Below, piece by piece: positions 40,448 through 49,180 of a stretch of 64,000 nucleotides of DNA (positions are counted from its first letter, which is position 1; the number at the start of each line of letters is the position of its first letter). Origin of the DNA: SIAQ01 sp964484265 (GTDB lineage: Bacteria; Planctomycetota; Planctomycetia; Gemmatales; Gemmataceae). The notes beneath the pieces are model-generated. The model was not told the origin of the DNA, ran no database searches, and was given only the letters and a program-made list of their open reading frames with translations. Location: contig CAZAFH010000005.1 in the NCBI GenBank assembly GCA_964484265.1, positions 62,001 to 126,000 on the forward strand, given 5' to 3'. The position numbers were made by a program, and so were the translations under genes.

Positions 40448-41524
40448 CTACCGGATGAGTTCGAAAAGGAATACGCACAGAGCAGAAACAATGGCCGCGC
40501 CCGGAATCGTGAAGATCCACGCCCAAACCAATCGCTCGGCGACGCCCCAGCGTACTGCGGAGAATCGCTGCACCGATCCGACACCGACGATGGCGCCGGT
40601 GATCGTGTGCGTCGTACTGACAGGGATGCCGAAAAGAATCGTCAGAACGAGCGTGACGGCGGCGCCAGTCTCGGCGCAGAAACCATCCACGGGACGAAGG
40701 CGAATGATTCGCTGACCCATCGTCTTTACAATGCGCCAGCCGCCCATCAACGTGCCCAATCCCATCGCGACATGGCATGCCAGGACAACTTCCAGCGGCA
40801 CCCTCAGATTCTCGGCACTTGCACCCTCCGGGAAAGCTTCCGGCTTTTGGCTCACAGCCGTCATGAGCAACAGCAGAATGATACCCATCGTCTTCTGTGC
40901 GTCATTGCCTCCGTGACCGAGGCTGTAAAGCGCCGCCGAAAGGAGTTGGCCCGTACGGAAGGTGGAATCGACACTCCGCGGCCTGGCTTTTCGGAATATC
41001 CAGGAGACCGCGATGATAATCGCCAATCCCATCGTCAAGCCGACCAAGGGGGCGACGACGATGAAGATGCAGGTTTTGATGATGCCCCACCATACCAGCG
41101 ATTCCCACCCGGTGTATGCCAGGCCAGCACCGACTAGGCCGCCGATAAGTGCATGCGAGGAGCTCGTTGGCAGACCCCAGTACCACGTCAGAATGTTCCA
41201 AACGCATGCACCGATCAATGTGCCGGCGATCACCGAGTTTGAATTCCGCACGACTTCGGGGTGAATGATACCCTTGCCAATTGTCCCCGCTACTTCGAGA
41301 TTAAAGACGAGAAAGGCAATGAAATTGAAGAACGCCGCCCATATCACCGCCTGCTTGGGGGTGAGTACGCGCGTGGACACTACCGTGGCGATGGAGTTTG
41401 CAGCGTCGTGCAAGCCGTTGAGAAAATCAAATATCAACGCCAGGCCAATCAGGAGGAGCACCATGATCGGCAAAGCCAGGTAGTTGATTTCGCCGAAGTG
41501 CTTCATCATCTCAAAGAGGTGCAT
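40448..41524 (-). CDS. pit: PiT-family low-affinity inorganic phosphate transporter
   Basis: The 358-residue polytopic membrane protein carries the two PiT signature motifs: FLNGLHDAANSIATVVSTRV near the N terminus and GHGGNDAQKTMGI in the second half. About ten membrane segments are visible. It moves phosphate, probably as a metal-phosphate complex, using the proton or cation gradient. The frame extends upstream to 41620, but MHLFEMMKHFGEINY at 41524 is the likely start, 2 bp after the stop of the DUF47 gene, with AAGGGAA about 10 nt upstream inside that gene. The two are translationally coupled. Confidence 0.93.
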   Translation of the reverse strand: MHLFEMMKHFGEINYLALPIMVLLLIGLALIFDFLNGLHDAANSIATVVSTRVLTPKQAVIWAAFFNFIAFLVFNLEVAGTIGKGIIHPEVVRNSNSVIAGTLIGACVWNILTWYWGLPTSSSHALIGGLVGAGLAYTGWESLVWWGIIKTCIFIVVAPLVGLTMGLAIIIAVSWIFRKARPRSVDSTFRTGQLLSAALYSLGHGGNDAQKTMGIILLLLMTAVSQKPEAFPEGASAENLRVPLEVVLACHVAMGLGTLMGGWRIVKTMGQRIIRLRPVDGFCAETGAAVTLVLTILFGIPVSTTHTITGAIVGVGSVQRFSAVRWGVAERLVWAWIFTIPGAAIVSALCVFLFELIR

Positions 41525-41526
41525 CC

Positions 41527-42222
41527 CTACGTTCCCTTGACCACGATTTCCGAGATAACATTTGCGACCGACTTGCAGGCATCCACGGTCTCTTCCAGCC
41601 ATTCGTAAAGCTCGCGCCACTTGATCAGCGTCAAAATATCGACCGGAGTGATCGGCCTGAGCGGATGCTCCGAGTAGCCCGAAGTGTGCAAGGTGTCCCC
41701 GTTTGGCATTACCAGGGTCGCAAATAAATCCGCGTCGGCTTTTCGATAGACACGGTCGGCATCGTTCTCCAGCTGACCGATCTCACGCATGAGCGAATGT
41801 ATCTTCTCCGAGTTCCCCATATCGCGCAGCAGGGTGATGGCAGCTTCAACTCGCGTGCAGCAATCGAGGATAATATGAGCCAGTTTGATCGATTCCGGCG
41901 TCGGCTTCTCGATGCGAAACACTTGCAACCGGTAGGACGTCTTCTCCATGTTGTCCATGATGTCATCGAGACTGGTCGCGAGTGTGTGAATATCCTCGCG
42001 GTCGAACGGCGTGATGAAGGTGCGGTCCAGAGCCTTGATTATCTGCTCGACACTGGCATCGCACGCTCCTTCGTCGAGTTTTAATTCATCGCCGCGAGTT
42101 TCGAGTTTGTCAAAGGCCGTCACCATTTCGTGGAATTTCTTTGCCGCCTGAGTGAGTTTTCTTGCGAATTCCTCGAACAAGTCAAAGAATTTCACCTCGC
42201 GCGGCATCAAGCTGAAGCGCAT
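41527..42222 (-). CDS. DUF47-family PhoU-like partner of the PiT transporter
   Basis: The 231-residue helical protein has the DUF47 landmark TFITPFDREDIHTLATSLDD followed by IMDNMEKTSYRL, and acidic positions typical of PhoU-related metal-binding bundles. DUF47 proteins are commonly encoded directly before pit genes and are thought to regulate them. The gene order here (DUF47 then pit, 2-bp gap) fits. The first ATG (MRFSLMPREVKFF) has GGAG about 10 nt upstream; the fifth codon after it is another possible start. Confidence 0.92.
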   Translation of the reverse strand: MRFSLMPREVKFFDLFEEFARKLTQAAKKFHEMVTAFDKLETRGDELKLDEGACDASVEQIIKALDRTFITPFDREDIHTLATSLDDIMDNMEKTSYRLQVFRIEKPTPESIKLAHIILDCCTRVEAAITLLRDMGNSEKIHSLMREIGQLENDADRVYRKADADLFATLVMPNGDTLHTSGYSEHPLRPITPVDILTLIKWRELYEWLEETVDACKSVANVISEIVVKGT

Positions 42223-42584
42223 GAGAGAGGTCTCCGATGTATCTGTTCACATTATGCACACGATATTTTTATGAAATTTTCACAATCCAGAGCTGGGTTT
42301 TGTTTCGGTTTACTGAAATTGAAGAGAGAAAAGCCGAGTAGAAAATAGGGTAGATCATCAACGGACGGCGACAATCAGTATCCTTGTAGAAACAAGGGAA
42401 CAAACGTTGATCCTGCGTCGCATGCTAACCTCGAAAAGACAAGAACAAAGCCAAAGCGAACCAATCTGAAAAAAAGGCGTGGCCGAAGTAACGAGAATGA
42501 CGTGCTGAAAAGTAGAATGTAAAGGCTCCGGGAAACTTACAATTCATTAATATGCACAAGGGTTTTTAAGGCCGAGGAAATGCC
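42223..42584. other. Intergenic region, divergent promoters expected
   Basis: This is a 362-bp, comparatively A/T-rich gap between the divergent DUF47 and VOC genes. It contains the four 11-bp units at 42243-42286 described separately and a small inverted repeat CCTTGT-agaa-ACAAGG near 42381-42396. I see no coding sequence. Confidence 0.6.
42243..42286. promoter_or_regulatory. Four 11-bp A/T-rich units upstream of the DUF47-pit pair
   Basis: On the + strand the site divides into CTGTTCACATT, ATGCACACGAT, ATTTTTATGAA and ATTTTCACAAT. The 11-bp spacing and TTCACA cores resemble the units before pstS, but their orientation relative to the gene is reversed, so a Pho box here is less certain. It lies 21 bp upstream of the DUF47 start codon. 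Confidence 0.3.
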
Positions 42585-43070
42585 ATGACAACGCCAGCGA
42601 AGAACACGGTTTGCCTTTGGTACGATCGCGATGCCGAGGGGGCGGCGCGGTTTTATGCAGAGACTTTCCCCAATTCCTCTGTTGGGGCGGTACACCGCGC
42701 GCCGGGTGACAATCCGTCGGGGAAGCAGGGCGACATCCTGGCGGTCGAGTTTACCGTCATGGGGATTCCATGCGTTGGCTTGAATGGTGGCCCCCATTTC
42801 AAGCACAATGAAGCATTCTCGTTCCAGGTCGCAACCTATGATCAGGCCGAAACCGATCGCTATTGGAACGCCATCGTCGGCAACGGCGGGGAAGAAAGCG
42901 CGTGCGGCTGGTGCAAGGACAAATGGGGCGTATCGTGGCAGATCACGCCGGTGGTTCTCTTGCAAGCCATCACGGACCCCGATCCTGCAGCCGCCAAACG
43001 CGCATTCGACGCGATGATGACAATGAAGAAGATCGACATCGCCGCAATCGAAGCAGCACGCCGCGGTTGA
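42585..43070 (+). CDS. VOC-superfamily protein (PhnB-like)
   Basis: The 161-residue cytoplasmic protein shows the glyoxalase/PhnB-like pattern: NTVCLWYDRDAEGAARFYAE, AVEFTVMGIPCVGLNGGPHF, FSFQVATYDQAETDRYWNAI and CGWCKDKWGVSWQITPVVL. Members of this branch (often annotated as 3-demethylubiquinone-9 3-methyltransferase-like) mostly lack a defined reaction. GAGG 8 nt before the ATG supports the start. It stands alone, divergent from the phosphate genes. Confidence 0.88.
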   Translation: MTTPAKNTVCLWYDRDAEGAARFYAETFPNSSVGAVHRAPGDNPSGKQGDILAVEFTVMGIPCVGLNGGPHFKHNEAFSFQVATYDQAETDRYWNAIVGNGGEESACGWCKDKWGVSWQITPVVLLQAITDPDPAAAKRAFDAMMTMKKIDIAAIEAARRG

Positions 43071-43076
43071 GATACG

Positions 43077-43153
43077 GGCGAGCCCAACCGCGTAAGCGTC
43101 AGGTTGAATCTACAATCGTGCGTTCAACCAACCGCTTCCGCGGCCTGGCTCGC
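43077..43153. repeat. Degenerate palindromic intergenic element (same family as 55619-55696)
   Basis: The left arm at 43077-43108 (GGCGAGCCCAACCGCGTAAG...) and the right arm at 43123-43153 (...CGCTTCCGCGGCCTGGCTCGC) are imperfect inverted copies. The left arm closely matches the left arm of the element at 55619. It lies directly behind the VOC gene. Confidence 0.75.
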
Positions 43154-43452
43154 TTGGGTCGCGACAAAACTTTCCACATTTCATCAGCATTTCTCGCGGC
43201 TGTCGCCTCCGGATCAAATTAAGACGGCATCAATTTTGCATCTTCTATCCCCTGGATTCAAGCACGCGAAGAATGTGAAGGCGTCAGTAGGAGTTGTCCA
43301 TTCGATTTAGGCCTCAGCCGTCCAAATATGAGCAAAGCGGCGTGCGAATTTGTTACAGGCGATGTGCGGTTTCCGATATATGAGAATCGCCTCGAGAACG
43401 TGGAAGTTGCTGTCAAACGAGACATGTCACGATTTTTACGGAGGAGCACACC
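43154..43452. other. Intergenic region before the HEAT-repeat gene
   Basis: About 300 bp follow the palindromic element. I see no coding sequence or clear promoter; the only recognisable signal is the GGAGGA ribosome site just before the ATG at 43453. Confidence 0.5.
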
Positions 43453-45978
43453 ATGAACGCAATGAACTCGATCATAATCTGGTTGAAGCCGCCGGCGCCT
43501 TTCGCCTTGGCGGCCTTGGTATTGTCACTAACCACGTCGGTGTACGCTCAAGGCGTGGCGCAGCCTCCCTGTAATTGGATGGACGTCGGCCCGGAACGAT
43601 TGCAGGCGGACAATCCCGGCAAGGTTACCGCTGGTCCGTTACTCACGCCGGGTTCACACACCGTGTGGGTGGCGCTGAAGCGAAATGACCCCGCGAGGCC
43701 CTATTCTCTCTGGAATGGCACCGGTCCATTTGACGTGAAGGCGGGCACGAAATATCTGGTCCGCATCGAAGATGGCCAAACGCCTCGCGTTTCGTGGGAG
43801 ACGGAACCCGCACGCTTGTCGGCTTATCGAAACCCAGGATCGATGGGAGCCGTCTACTTCCAGAATGCCACCCAGAATGACAACTGGTATGGCGTCGCTG
43901 TCTGCCTTGGCGGCGGCGGACCTGGTGCCGGCGTAAAAATCGCCATGCAGGGGTTTCGCTTTGGCATCACCGTAAGCAACGGCAAGCAGCTCACGTTTTC
44001 CGCAAATGGTTCGACGAACTCCACCGTTGTCAAAATCGATGGCCAGGTCACGGAACTCGGTCATCCGAACGGCAAAGTTGTCGAACCGTATAATCCGCTA
44101 CCCAACGGCGGCGTACGATCCACCTGGATCATGAACAACGTCCGCTTCACGCAATTGCTCGAACCGGTAATGAGCCAATCCGGCGCACGCGATACGGTCC
44201 GAGTTCGCTGGTTGATTCGCAATGAGGAATTCAAGCCGCATCAGGTAGGCCTGCGTCTGCAGCTCGATACCCTGATCGGTCAGAACGATGGTGTGCCGTT
44301 TACCGTTCCAGGACTGCCCGGCCTGGTGACGACGACGGCTGATTATCCGACGCAGGGGCCGATTCCTTACTTCGTGCAGGCGCTTGAGGTCGCGAATTTG
44401 AAAACACCTGGCACGGTGGCTCACCTGTCATTAAAACTCGGTGGGCCGATTGAGGCGCCTGGGCGTGTTTGCCTGACTCATTGGCCAGGTTACAACTACC
44501 TGAATTGGGAAGTTCCTTTGCGCGATCTGACCGGCGATTCGGCTGTTGTGTTGTATTGGCCCGAAACCGTATTGCAGCAGAATCAAGAGCGTGAAATCGG
44601 CTTCTCGTACGGCCTTGGCGACGTCAAAAGCAGCGAGGGAAGAATTGGCACCACGACTGTGACACGCACCCAAAGCGGTGACGAATTTCCGATCACGGCC
44701 TATGTGAACGATCCCGCGCCGGGCGAGACGCTGACCATCGAACCGCCCGCAGCCATCCGCGTGGTTGGCCCCACGACGGTGACGGTCCCGCCGCCACCCG
44801 CTGGCGCCAAGGACAGGACGAGCATCGTCACCTGGCAAGCACGAGCAACACAGGCAGGCAACTTCGAGTTTACGATTCGGTCCAGCACGGGTGTGACGCA
44901 AACGCAATCGCTGACGGTCGCTCCAGGAACGGATGTCGTGCAAAAGGACGACGAAAACACGGTTCAGAAGCTGATTCGGCAATTGCAGAATCCCGACGTC
45001 ATCGCACGCCTGAGTGCCGCGAAGGAACTCGGTAGGCTTGGCGCGGCAGCCGCGCCGGCGATCCCGGCATTGCAAGAACGCACGAAGGACAGCGACGAGG
45101 ATGTCCGCCGTGTCGCCGAGAATAGTCTGAGGACGATTCAAGCAGCGCTCGCCGCGGGGCCGTCGGAACAGATCCAGCGTCTGATTCGTGAATTGCAGGC
45201 ACCCGACGTAATCGCTCGCCTGGTGGCTGCGAAGGAACTTGGCAAGCTCGGATCGGCTGCGCGCGACGCGTTGCCGGCGTTGCAGAAGGCGATCCAGGAC
45301 CCTGACGCGGATGTTCGGCTCGTGGCTGCCAACAGCGTGCGATTGATCCAGGCGTCGTCAGGGCAAGGACAAGATTTGCAAAAGTTGATTCAGCAGCTTT
45401 CCAACGCCGATGCCCTGGTGCGCATGGTCGCCGCCAAGGAATTGGCGAAGATGGGCGCCGCCGCCAAGGTAGCGGTTCCCGGACTGCAAAAGCTACTACA
45501 GGATCCTGACGAGGATGTCCGCCGCGTCGCGTCGAATGCACTCGAACGAATTCAGGGAGTCGTTCCGCCCAGGCCGGTCGAGCCGCCGCCCGTGGGCAAC
45601 ACCGTCGCCGGCACGACGTGGAGCGGAACGGAGAATCTCTCCGGTTTCGGCAAGCTCGCCTTCAGGTTCGAACCCGACGGCAAGGCGGTCATGATCGACG
45701 CACAATCCACGGTCAATGGCAGTTGGGCTCAGAAAGGCGACGAGGTGACCATCACGTTCAAGAACTGCGTCTACATCGGCGCCATTCAGGGCCAAACAAT
45801 GACCGGCAACGCCCGTTATACAGTGGATAGCAATACAAGCTGGACCTTCTCGCTCACGCGAGGCAGTGCCGCTCCACCGGCGCCGCAACAGCATTCGCGC
45901 CAGGCGGAAGTGGGTATCAACAAACCATGGCCGGAACACAAGTTTCCTCAGCGACTCGTGTTTCCAACACGCCGATAG
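43453..45978 (+). CDS. Secreted HEAT-repeat protein with C-terminal beta domain
   Basis: The 841-residue protein has a signal peptide (cleavage near VYAQG, residue 34). A large beta-rich N-terminal region of unknown family (~35-490) is followed by three HEAT-like repeats (about 500-695; unit LIRQLQNPDVIARLSAAKEL, LGAAAAPAIPALQ, DSDEDVRRVAENSL), a Pro linker (RPVEPPPVGN) and an ~85-residue domain (717-803: VAGTTWSGTENLSGFGKLAF, then VTITFKNCVYIGAIQGQTMT). The last domain recurs in the next gene and at 49181. GGAGGA precedes the ATG. HEAT repeats suggest protein binding outside the cytoplasm. No catalytic motif is seen. It is 88 bp upstream of the caspase gene. Confidence 0.88.
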   Translation: MNAMNSIIIWLKPPAPFALAALVLSLTTSVYAQGVAQPPCNWMDVGPERLQADNPGKVTAGPLLTPGSHTVWVALKRNDPARPYSLWNGTGPFDVKAGTKYLVRIEDGQTPRVSWETEPARLSAYRNPGSMGAVYFQNATQNDNWYGVAVCLGGGGPGAGVKIAMQGFRFGITVSNGKQLTFSANGSTNSTVVKIDGQVTELGHPNGKVVEPYNPLPNGGVRSTWIMNNVRFTQLLEPVMSQSGARDTVRVRWLIRNEEFKPHQVGLRLQLDTLIGQNDGVPFTVPGLPGLVTTTADYPTQGPIPYFVQALEVANLKTPGTVAHLSLKLGGPIEAPGRVCLTHWPGYNYLNWEVPLRDLTGDSAVVLYWPETVLQQNQEREIGFSYGLGDVKSSEGRIGTTTVTRTQSGDEFPITAYVNDPAPGETLTIEPPAAIRVVGPTTVTVPPPPAGAKDRTSIVTWQARATQAGNFEFTIRSSTGVTQTQSLTVAPGTDVVQKDDENTVQKLIRQLQNPDVIARLSAAKELGRLGAAAAPAIPALQERTKDSDEDVRRVAENSLRTIQAALAAGPSEQIQRLIRELQAPDVIARLVAAKELGKLGSAARDALPALQKAIQDPDADVRLVAANSVRLIQASSGQGQDLQKLIQQLSNADALVRMVAAKELAKMGAAAKVAVPGLQKLLQDPDEDVRRVASNALERIQGVVPPRPVEPPPVGNTVAGTTWSGTENLSGFGKLAFRFEPDGKAVMIDAQSTVNGSWAQKGDEVTITFKNCVYIGAIQGQTMTGNARYTVDSNTSWTFSLTRGSAAPPAPQQHSRQAEVGINKPWPEHKFPQRLVFPTRR

Positions 45979-45987
45979 CACGGTCCG

Positions 45988-46022
45988 AAGCCCAGGGAAG
46001 AGCAGAGCGAATCCCTGGGTTT
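45988..46022 (+). terminator. Stem-loop between HEAT gene and caspase gene
   Basis: AAGCCCAGGGA (45988-45998) pairs with TCCCTGGGTTT (46012-46022), 11 bp with one G-U pair around a 13-nt loop. There is only a short T-run in the stem end, so it may be a weak terminator or attenuator between the two genes. Confidence 0.5.
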
Positions 46023-46066
46023 GAGAATGTTCTTATAACGGGCTAGCGGCAAGCGGGAGGCTTCTC

Positions 46067-47758
46067 ATGAACACCACAAGACGAATTCTCTTTGGCTTTG
46101 CGGTTGTCGTGTCCTCGTTCTGCGTAACGGTCTTTCTTTCTGCTCAGGAAATGGGGACTTTACAGACAGAGCAGGGCGTAGTTCGCCGCCTGATTCAGCA
46201 GTTGCAAGATCCCGTTGAGACGACGCGCCTTCAAGCTGCGAAGCAACTCGGTACCCTCGGAGCAGCGGCTCGTGACGCAGTACCGGAATTGCGGAAGGCG
46301 ACGCAGGATTCGGACATCGATGTCCGCCAGATGGCCGCGGCGGCGCTCGCTCGCATTCTGGGCGAGCAAGTCGTCGTGCCAGGGCGTCGGCCGGACCTGT
46401 TCATGCTTGCGGTAGGCATCGATCGATACCAGGCGCCGGTGAATAATCTAAGCGGTTGCGTCAACGATGCCTTGGGCATGGCCAATGTCTTCAAGGCGCA
46501 GAAAGGAAAACTGTATGGAACCGTCGAGACCCAGATTCTAGCCGACGCGGATGCCACGCGTGCCAATATCCACGCCGGCCTGGAATCGTTGCGAACCAAG
46601 GGTAAGCCGGGCGATTGGTATGTAATCGTTCTGAGCGGCCACGGCGGCCCGGCGATGCAACACTGGGCCTTCCTGACCCACGATCGCGGCGACCTCACCG
46701 ACGACACCATCCTCGGCGTGGCCGACAGTCTCGCGAGTGACGGCAAAAAGGTGCTCGTCCTTATCGATGCGTGCTTCGTCGGCCAGATTCGCTACGCCGC
46801 CAACGCCATCCTGAATCGGCATCGCGACCCGAACAAGGGCGGCATCATCCTGGCGATCTCCAGCATGCCAGCACAGACCAGTTCCGCCCTCGGTAACTAC
46901 AGTGCGTTCGCGCGAGCGTTCGAGGAAGGCATGGCGGGCATGGCGGATCTCGACGGTAACAAGATCGTCACGCTCATGGAACTTCGCCGGTTCACCTACA
47001 ACCGCGTTTATGAACTCGTCCTGCAGCGACGATTCTTTCCCGGCCTGCCCGTGGCGACGCAAGACAGCGTGATCGATGCATCGCTGTCGATGGCCGAGTC
47101 GATGCCGCTCGCCTACGCACAAAATCCGCCGCCAATTTTCAACGATGATGGCATCGCGCGGTCGATGCCATCGCTTCATGGCACGTGGGAACGTTCGGAG
47201 AATACCGGGCACGGGGTAACGACCTATCGCCTGAAGCTCGATCCCAATGGGCATTTCCGGGCTACCATGACGGTAGGCGATCGTTCCACCCAGGTCGGCG
47301 AGGGCATTTTCCGAGCGATGGAAAAAGCCTTGCAGCTACAACACTGGCAGGGAGTCGATCGGCTTGAAAACGCCACCGTCGTTGGTGAGGAGCTGCGTTT
47401 CCGCTTTCAAGGCCACGCTCTTGCTCTCAAGCGATATGTCCCGCCAGCGCCGGTTGCCGGCGGTGTCGCTGGCACGACGTGGATCGGAACGGAGAGCTTG
47501 AAGGGTTTTGGCGCACTGACCATGCAATTTGAACCCGATGGCAAAGCGATCATGATCGATGCCAAATCCACCGTAAACGGCCAATGGACGCAGGTCGGAC
47601 ATCGCGTCACGATAACCTTTCAGAATTGCGTCTACGTTGGCGACGTCATGGGCCAAACGCTCTCCGGAAATGCCAACTACACCAACGGCGAGGGGGCCTG
47701 GACGTTCTCCCTGACCCAACGCAAGGCGCCCAGCCGCATCGGTTCGACGGGATCATGA
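46067..47758 (+). CDS. Secreted HEAT-caspase (peptidase C14-like) protein with beta domain
   Basis: The 563-residue protein has a signal peptide (to ~SAQE, residue 26) and a HEAT-like pair (~38-100: LIQQLQDPVETTRLQAAKQL). A caspase-like domain follows (~105-345: DLFMLAVGIDRYQAPVNNLS, CVNDALGMANVF) with the catalytic dyad His192 in LSGHGG and Cys236 in LIDACFVGQ. Next comes a lipocalin-like segment (SLHGTWERSENTGHG...) and the shared ~85-residue C-terminal domain (~466-555: VAGTTWIGTESLKGFGALTM). GGGAGG 6 nt before the ATG fixes the start. Caspase-like proteases of this kind cleave proteins after Arg/Lys or Asp in signalling or death pathways. Here the signal peptide places it outside the cytoplasm. 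The substrate is unknown. Confidence 0.88.
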   Translation: MNTTRRILFGFAVVVSSFCVTVFLSAQEMGTLQTEQGVVRRLIQQLQDPVETTRLQAAKQLGTLGAAARDAVPELRKATQDSDIDVRQMAAAALARILGEQVVVPGRRPDLFMLAVGIDRYQAPVNNLSGCVNDALGMANVFKAQKGKLYGTVETQILADADATRANIHAGLESLRTKGKPGDWYVIVLSGHGGPAMQHWAFLTHDRGDLTDDTILGVADSLASDGKKVLVLIDACFVGQIRYAANAILNRHRDPNKGGIILAISSMPAQTSSALGNYSAFARAFEEGMAGMADLDGNKIVTLMELRRFTYNRVYELVLQRRFFPGLPVATQDSVIDASLSMAESMPLAYAQNPPPIFNDDGIARSMPSLHGTWERSENTGHGVTTYRLKLDPNGHFRATMTVGDRSTQVGEGIFRAMEKALQLQHWQGVDRLENATVVGEELRFRFQGHALALKRYVPPAPVAGGVAGTTWIGTESLKGFGALTMQFEPDGKAIMIDAKSTVNGQWTQVGHRVTITFQNCVYVGDVMGQTLSGNANYTNGEGAWTFSLTQRKAPSRIGSTGS

Positions 47759-47804
47759 GCGACCTGAAGAAATAGGTCACGCTTGAACTAAAGTGCCGTT
47801 TTTC

Positions 47805-47862
47805 GCCGCTTGCGGCTTAACTCTCAGCGAGGCGCCATGCTGGGCGCCAAGCCGCAAGCGGC
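47805..47862. repeat. Palindromic element with nested hairpin
   Basis: GCCGCTTGCGGCTT (47805-47818) and AAGCCGCAAGCGGC (47849-47862) form perfect 14-bp arms. Inside lies a second hairpin, GGCGCC-atgctg-GGCGCC (47831-47848). It occupies the 192-bp gap between the two caspase genes and may act as a terminator or be a REP-like repeat. Confidence 0.75.
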
Positions 47863-47950
47863 AAATCGCAAGTTTCTTTGTCACATCCGACTATTCGTGC
47901 GTTAGACATGTGAAGATTACGACACCCTCAACCTTTCAGGAGTATCTCAC

Positions 47951-48811
47951 ATGAGCGCACTTACACCCTTGCGTCACCTAGTTCTCGCTCTCAGTTTGGC
48001 AGGAGTCTGTTTCACGGGCTCTGAGGCGATCGCCGTCGAACAAAGGCCAACCGTCCATCTGGTCGCTATCGGCGATCTCGACGTCGGCGGAAATTTCGGC
48101 AAGAAAGTTGCCGAGGATGCTCGCAACATTGTCTCGACGTTTCGTGACACGTTTGCGAATGCCGGTAAATCCGACCAGCTCAAGACGCATCTGGTACTCG
48201 GTCGGGACGTTAACCCCGATCACGTCCTGGGCCTGATCAGCGGCCTGAACGTTCAGCCGCAAGACACCCTCGTCGTGCTCTATTCAGGCCACGGCGGGAT
48301 GAGGGCGCGAAACGATCATGTGCTGGCGTTCCACCACGGCGCGTTGTCGAAAAATCGGCTTCTGCAAACCATGGCAGCGAAGAATCCGCGCCTTTCCGTG
48401 CTTCTGACGGATTGCTGCAGTAACGGCGTCCCGCAGGTGCCCGTGGCGCCTCGATACCAACCGCGACCCACGCAAGACGGCCCGGCGATGGAATGGCGGA
48501 CGATGGAAAGCCTGTTCCTGCGACACCGCGGCTTGGTCGAAATCACCGCTGCCGAGCCGGGGTACAGCAGCAAGCTTGACGGCATGCGAACGGGCAGCAT
48601 TTTCACGAATGCTTTGATCCGGGTTCTGAAGACGCCGCAGAGCGAGCTGATTCGCCACCTCGATCGCGACGGCGACCGTCAAATGCAGTGGGATGAAATC
48701 CTGCCGCAACTGCGAGGTCTGGCAGCGAGCTACCATCGCCAGCAATACCGGGCGGATGATCAGCAAGCCTTTGCGACATCGCTCGGAATCTGGATTCCGG
48801 CAAGCCGCTAA
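47951..48811 (+). CDS. Secreted small caspase-like protein
   Basis: The 286-residue protein has a signal peptide (MSALTPLRHLVLALSLAG, cleavage near residue 28) and a caspase-like domain with His114 in VVLYSGHGGMR and the Cys position at 155/156 in LLTDCCSNG. Later features are ITAAEPGYSSKLDG, GSIFTNALIRVL and a possible calcium-type loop DRDGDRQMQWDE (~225-236). AGGAG lies 8 nt before the ATG. Unlike the preceding gene it lacks HEAT repeats and the shared beta domain. The proximity suggests a functional link between the two caspase-like proteins, but there is no direct evidence. Confidence 0.87.
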   Translation: MSALTPLRHLVLALSLAGVCFTGSEAIAVEQRPTVHLVAIGDLDVGGNFGKKVAEDARNIVSTFRDTFANAGKSDQLKTHLVLGRDVNPDHVLGLISGLNVQPQDTLVVLYSGHGGMRARNDHVLAFHHGALSKNRLLQTMAAKNPRLSVLLTDCCSNGVPQVPVAPRYQPRPTQDGPAMEWRTMESLFLRHRGLVEITAAEPGYSSKLDGMRTGSIFTNALIRVLKTPQSELIRHLDRDGDRQMQWDEILPQLRGLAASYHRQQYRADDQQAFATSLGIWIPASR

Positions 48812-48835
48812 TCTCGATCCGCGAGGTTGAACAAC

Positions 48836-48885
48836 GCAGGTCAACGCGGGTTTCATTCCAAGGGAATGAAGCCGCGTTGACCTGC
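48836..48885 (+). terminator. Long hairpin terminator behind the small caspase gene
   Basis: The left arm (48836-48859, GCAGGTCAACGCGG then GTTTCATTCC) and the right arm (48863-48885) are inverted copies of ~23 bp differing by one inserted base, with a 3-nt loop. The run GCGTTTTATATTTT follows, so it can act as a terminator for the + strand cluster. Confidence 0.65.
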
Positions 48886-48921
48886 ATGCGTTTTATATTT
48901 TACGCGGTATGAATTGAGACA

Positions 48922-48985
48922 TTGGTGGCACAGACAAGAATGTCCGTGCGCAGGTAAGCACAGACAGGAATGTCTTTACCACCAA
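48922..48985. repeat. Inverted repeat with internal CACAGACA-AATGTC hairpins
   Basis: TTGGTGGCACAGACAAGAAT (start 48922) and its inverted partner ending TTTACCACCAA (48985) form an imperfect palindrome. Each arm itself contains a small hairpin (GACA-agaa-TGTC; GACA-ggaa-TGTC). No gene is associated; it looks like a dispersed miniature palindromic repeat. Confidence 0.65.
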
Positions 48986-49180
48986 TCCAGAATGCATCAC
49001 TTCGGCTCGCTCAAAGTATATATTCGCATGTCGGTGGAGTCGATGCGCTATCCCAACGAAAAATGGATTTCCATTTGTCACATCGCCGCGAAACGCCGTA
49101 AGGACCGTGAATCCAACAATGCTGCTGGATTCGAATTCGCGGAAAACAAGTTACTTCTTTTTTTTGAAAGGGGAATTCCC

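Larger units (their letters stand above)
48812..49180. other. Intergenic region with two palindromic elements
   Basis: This 369-bp gap contains the hairpin at 48836-48885 and the inverted repeat at 48922-48985, listed separately. An upstream extension of the next frame (to 48914) runs through the second repeat and lacks a ribosome site, so I do not count it as coding. Confidence 0.65.
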
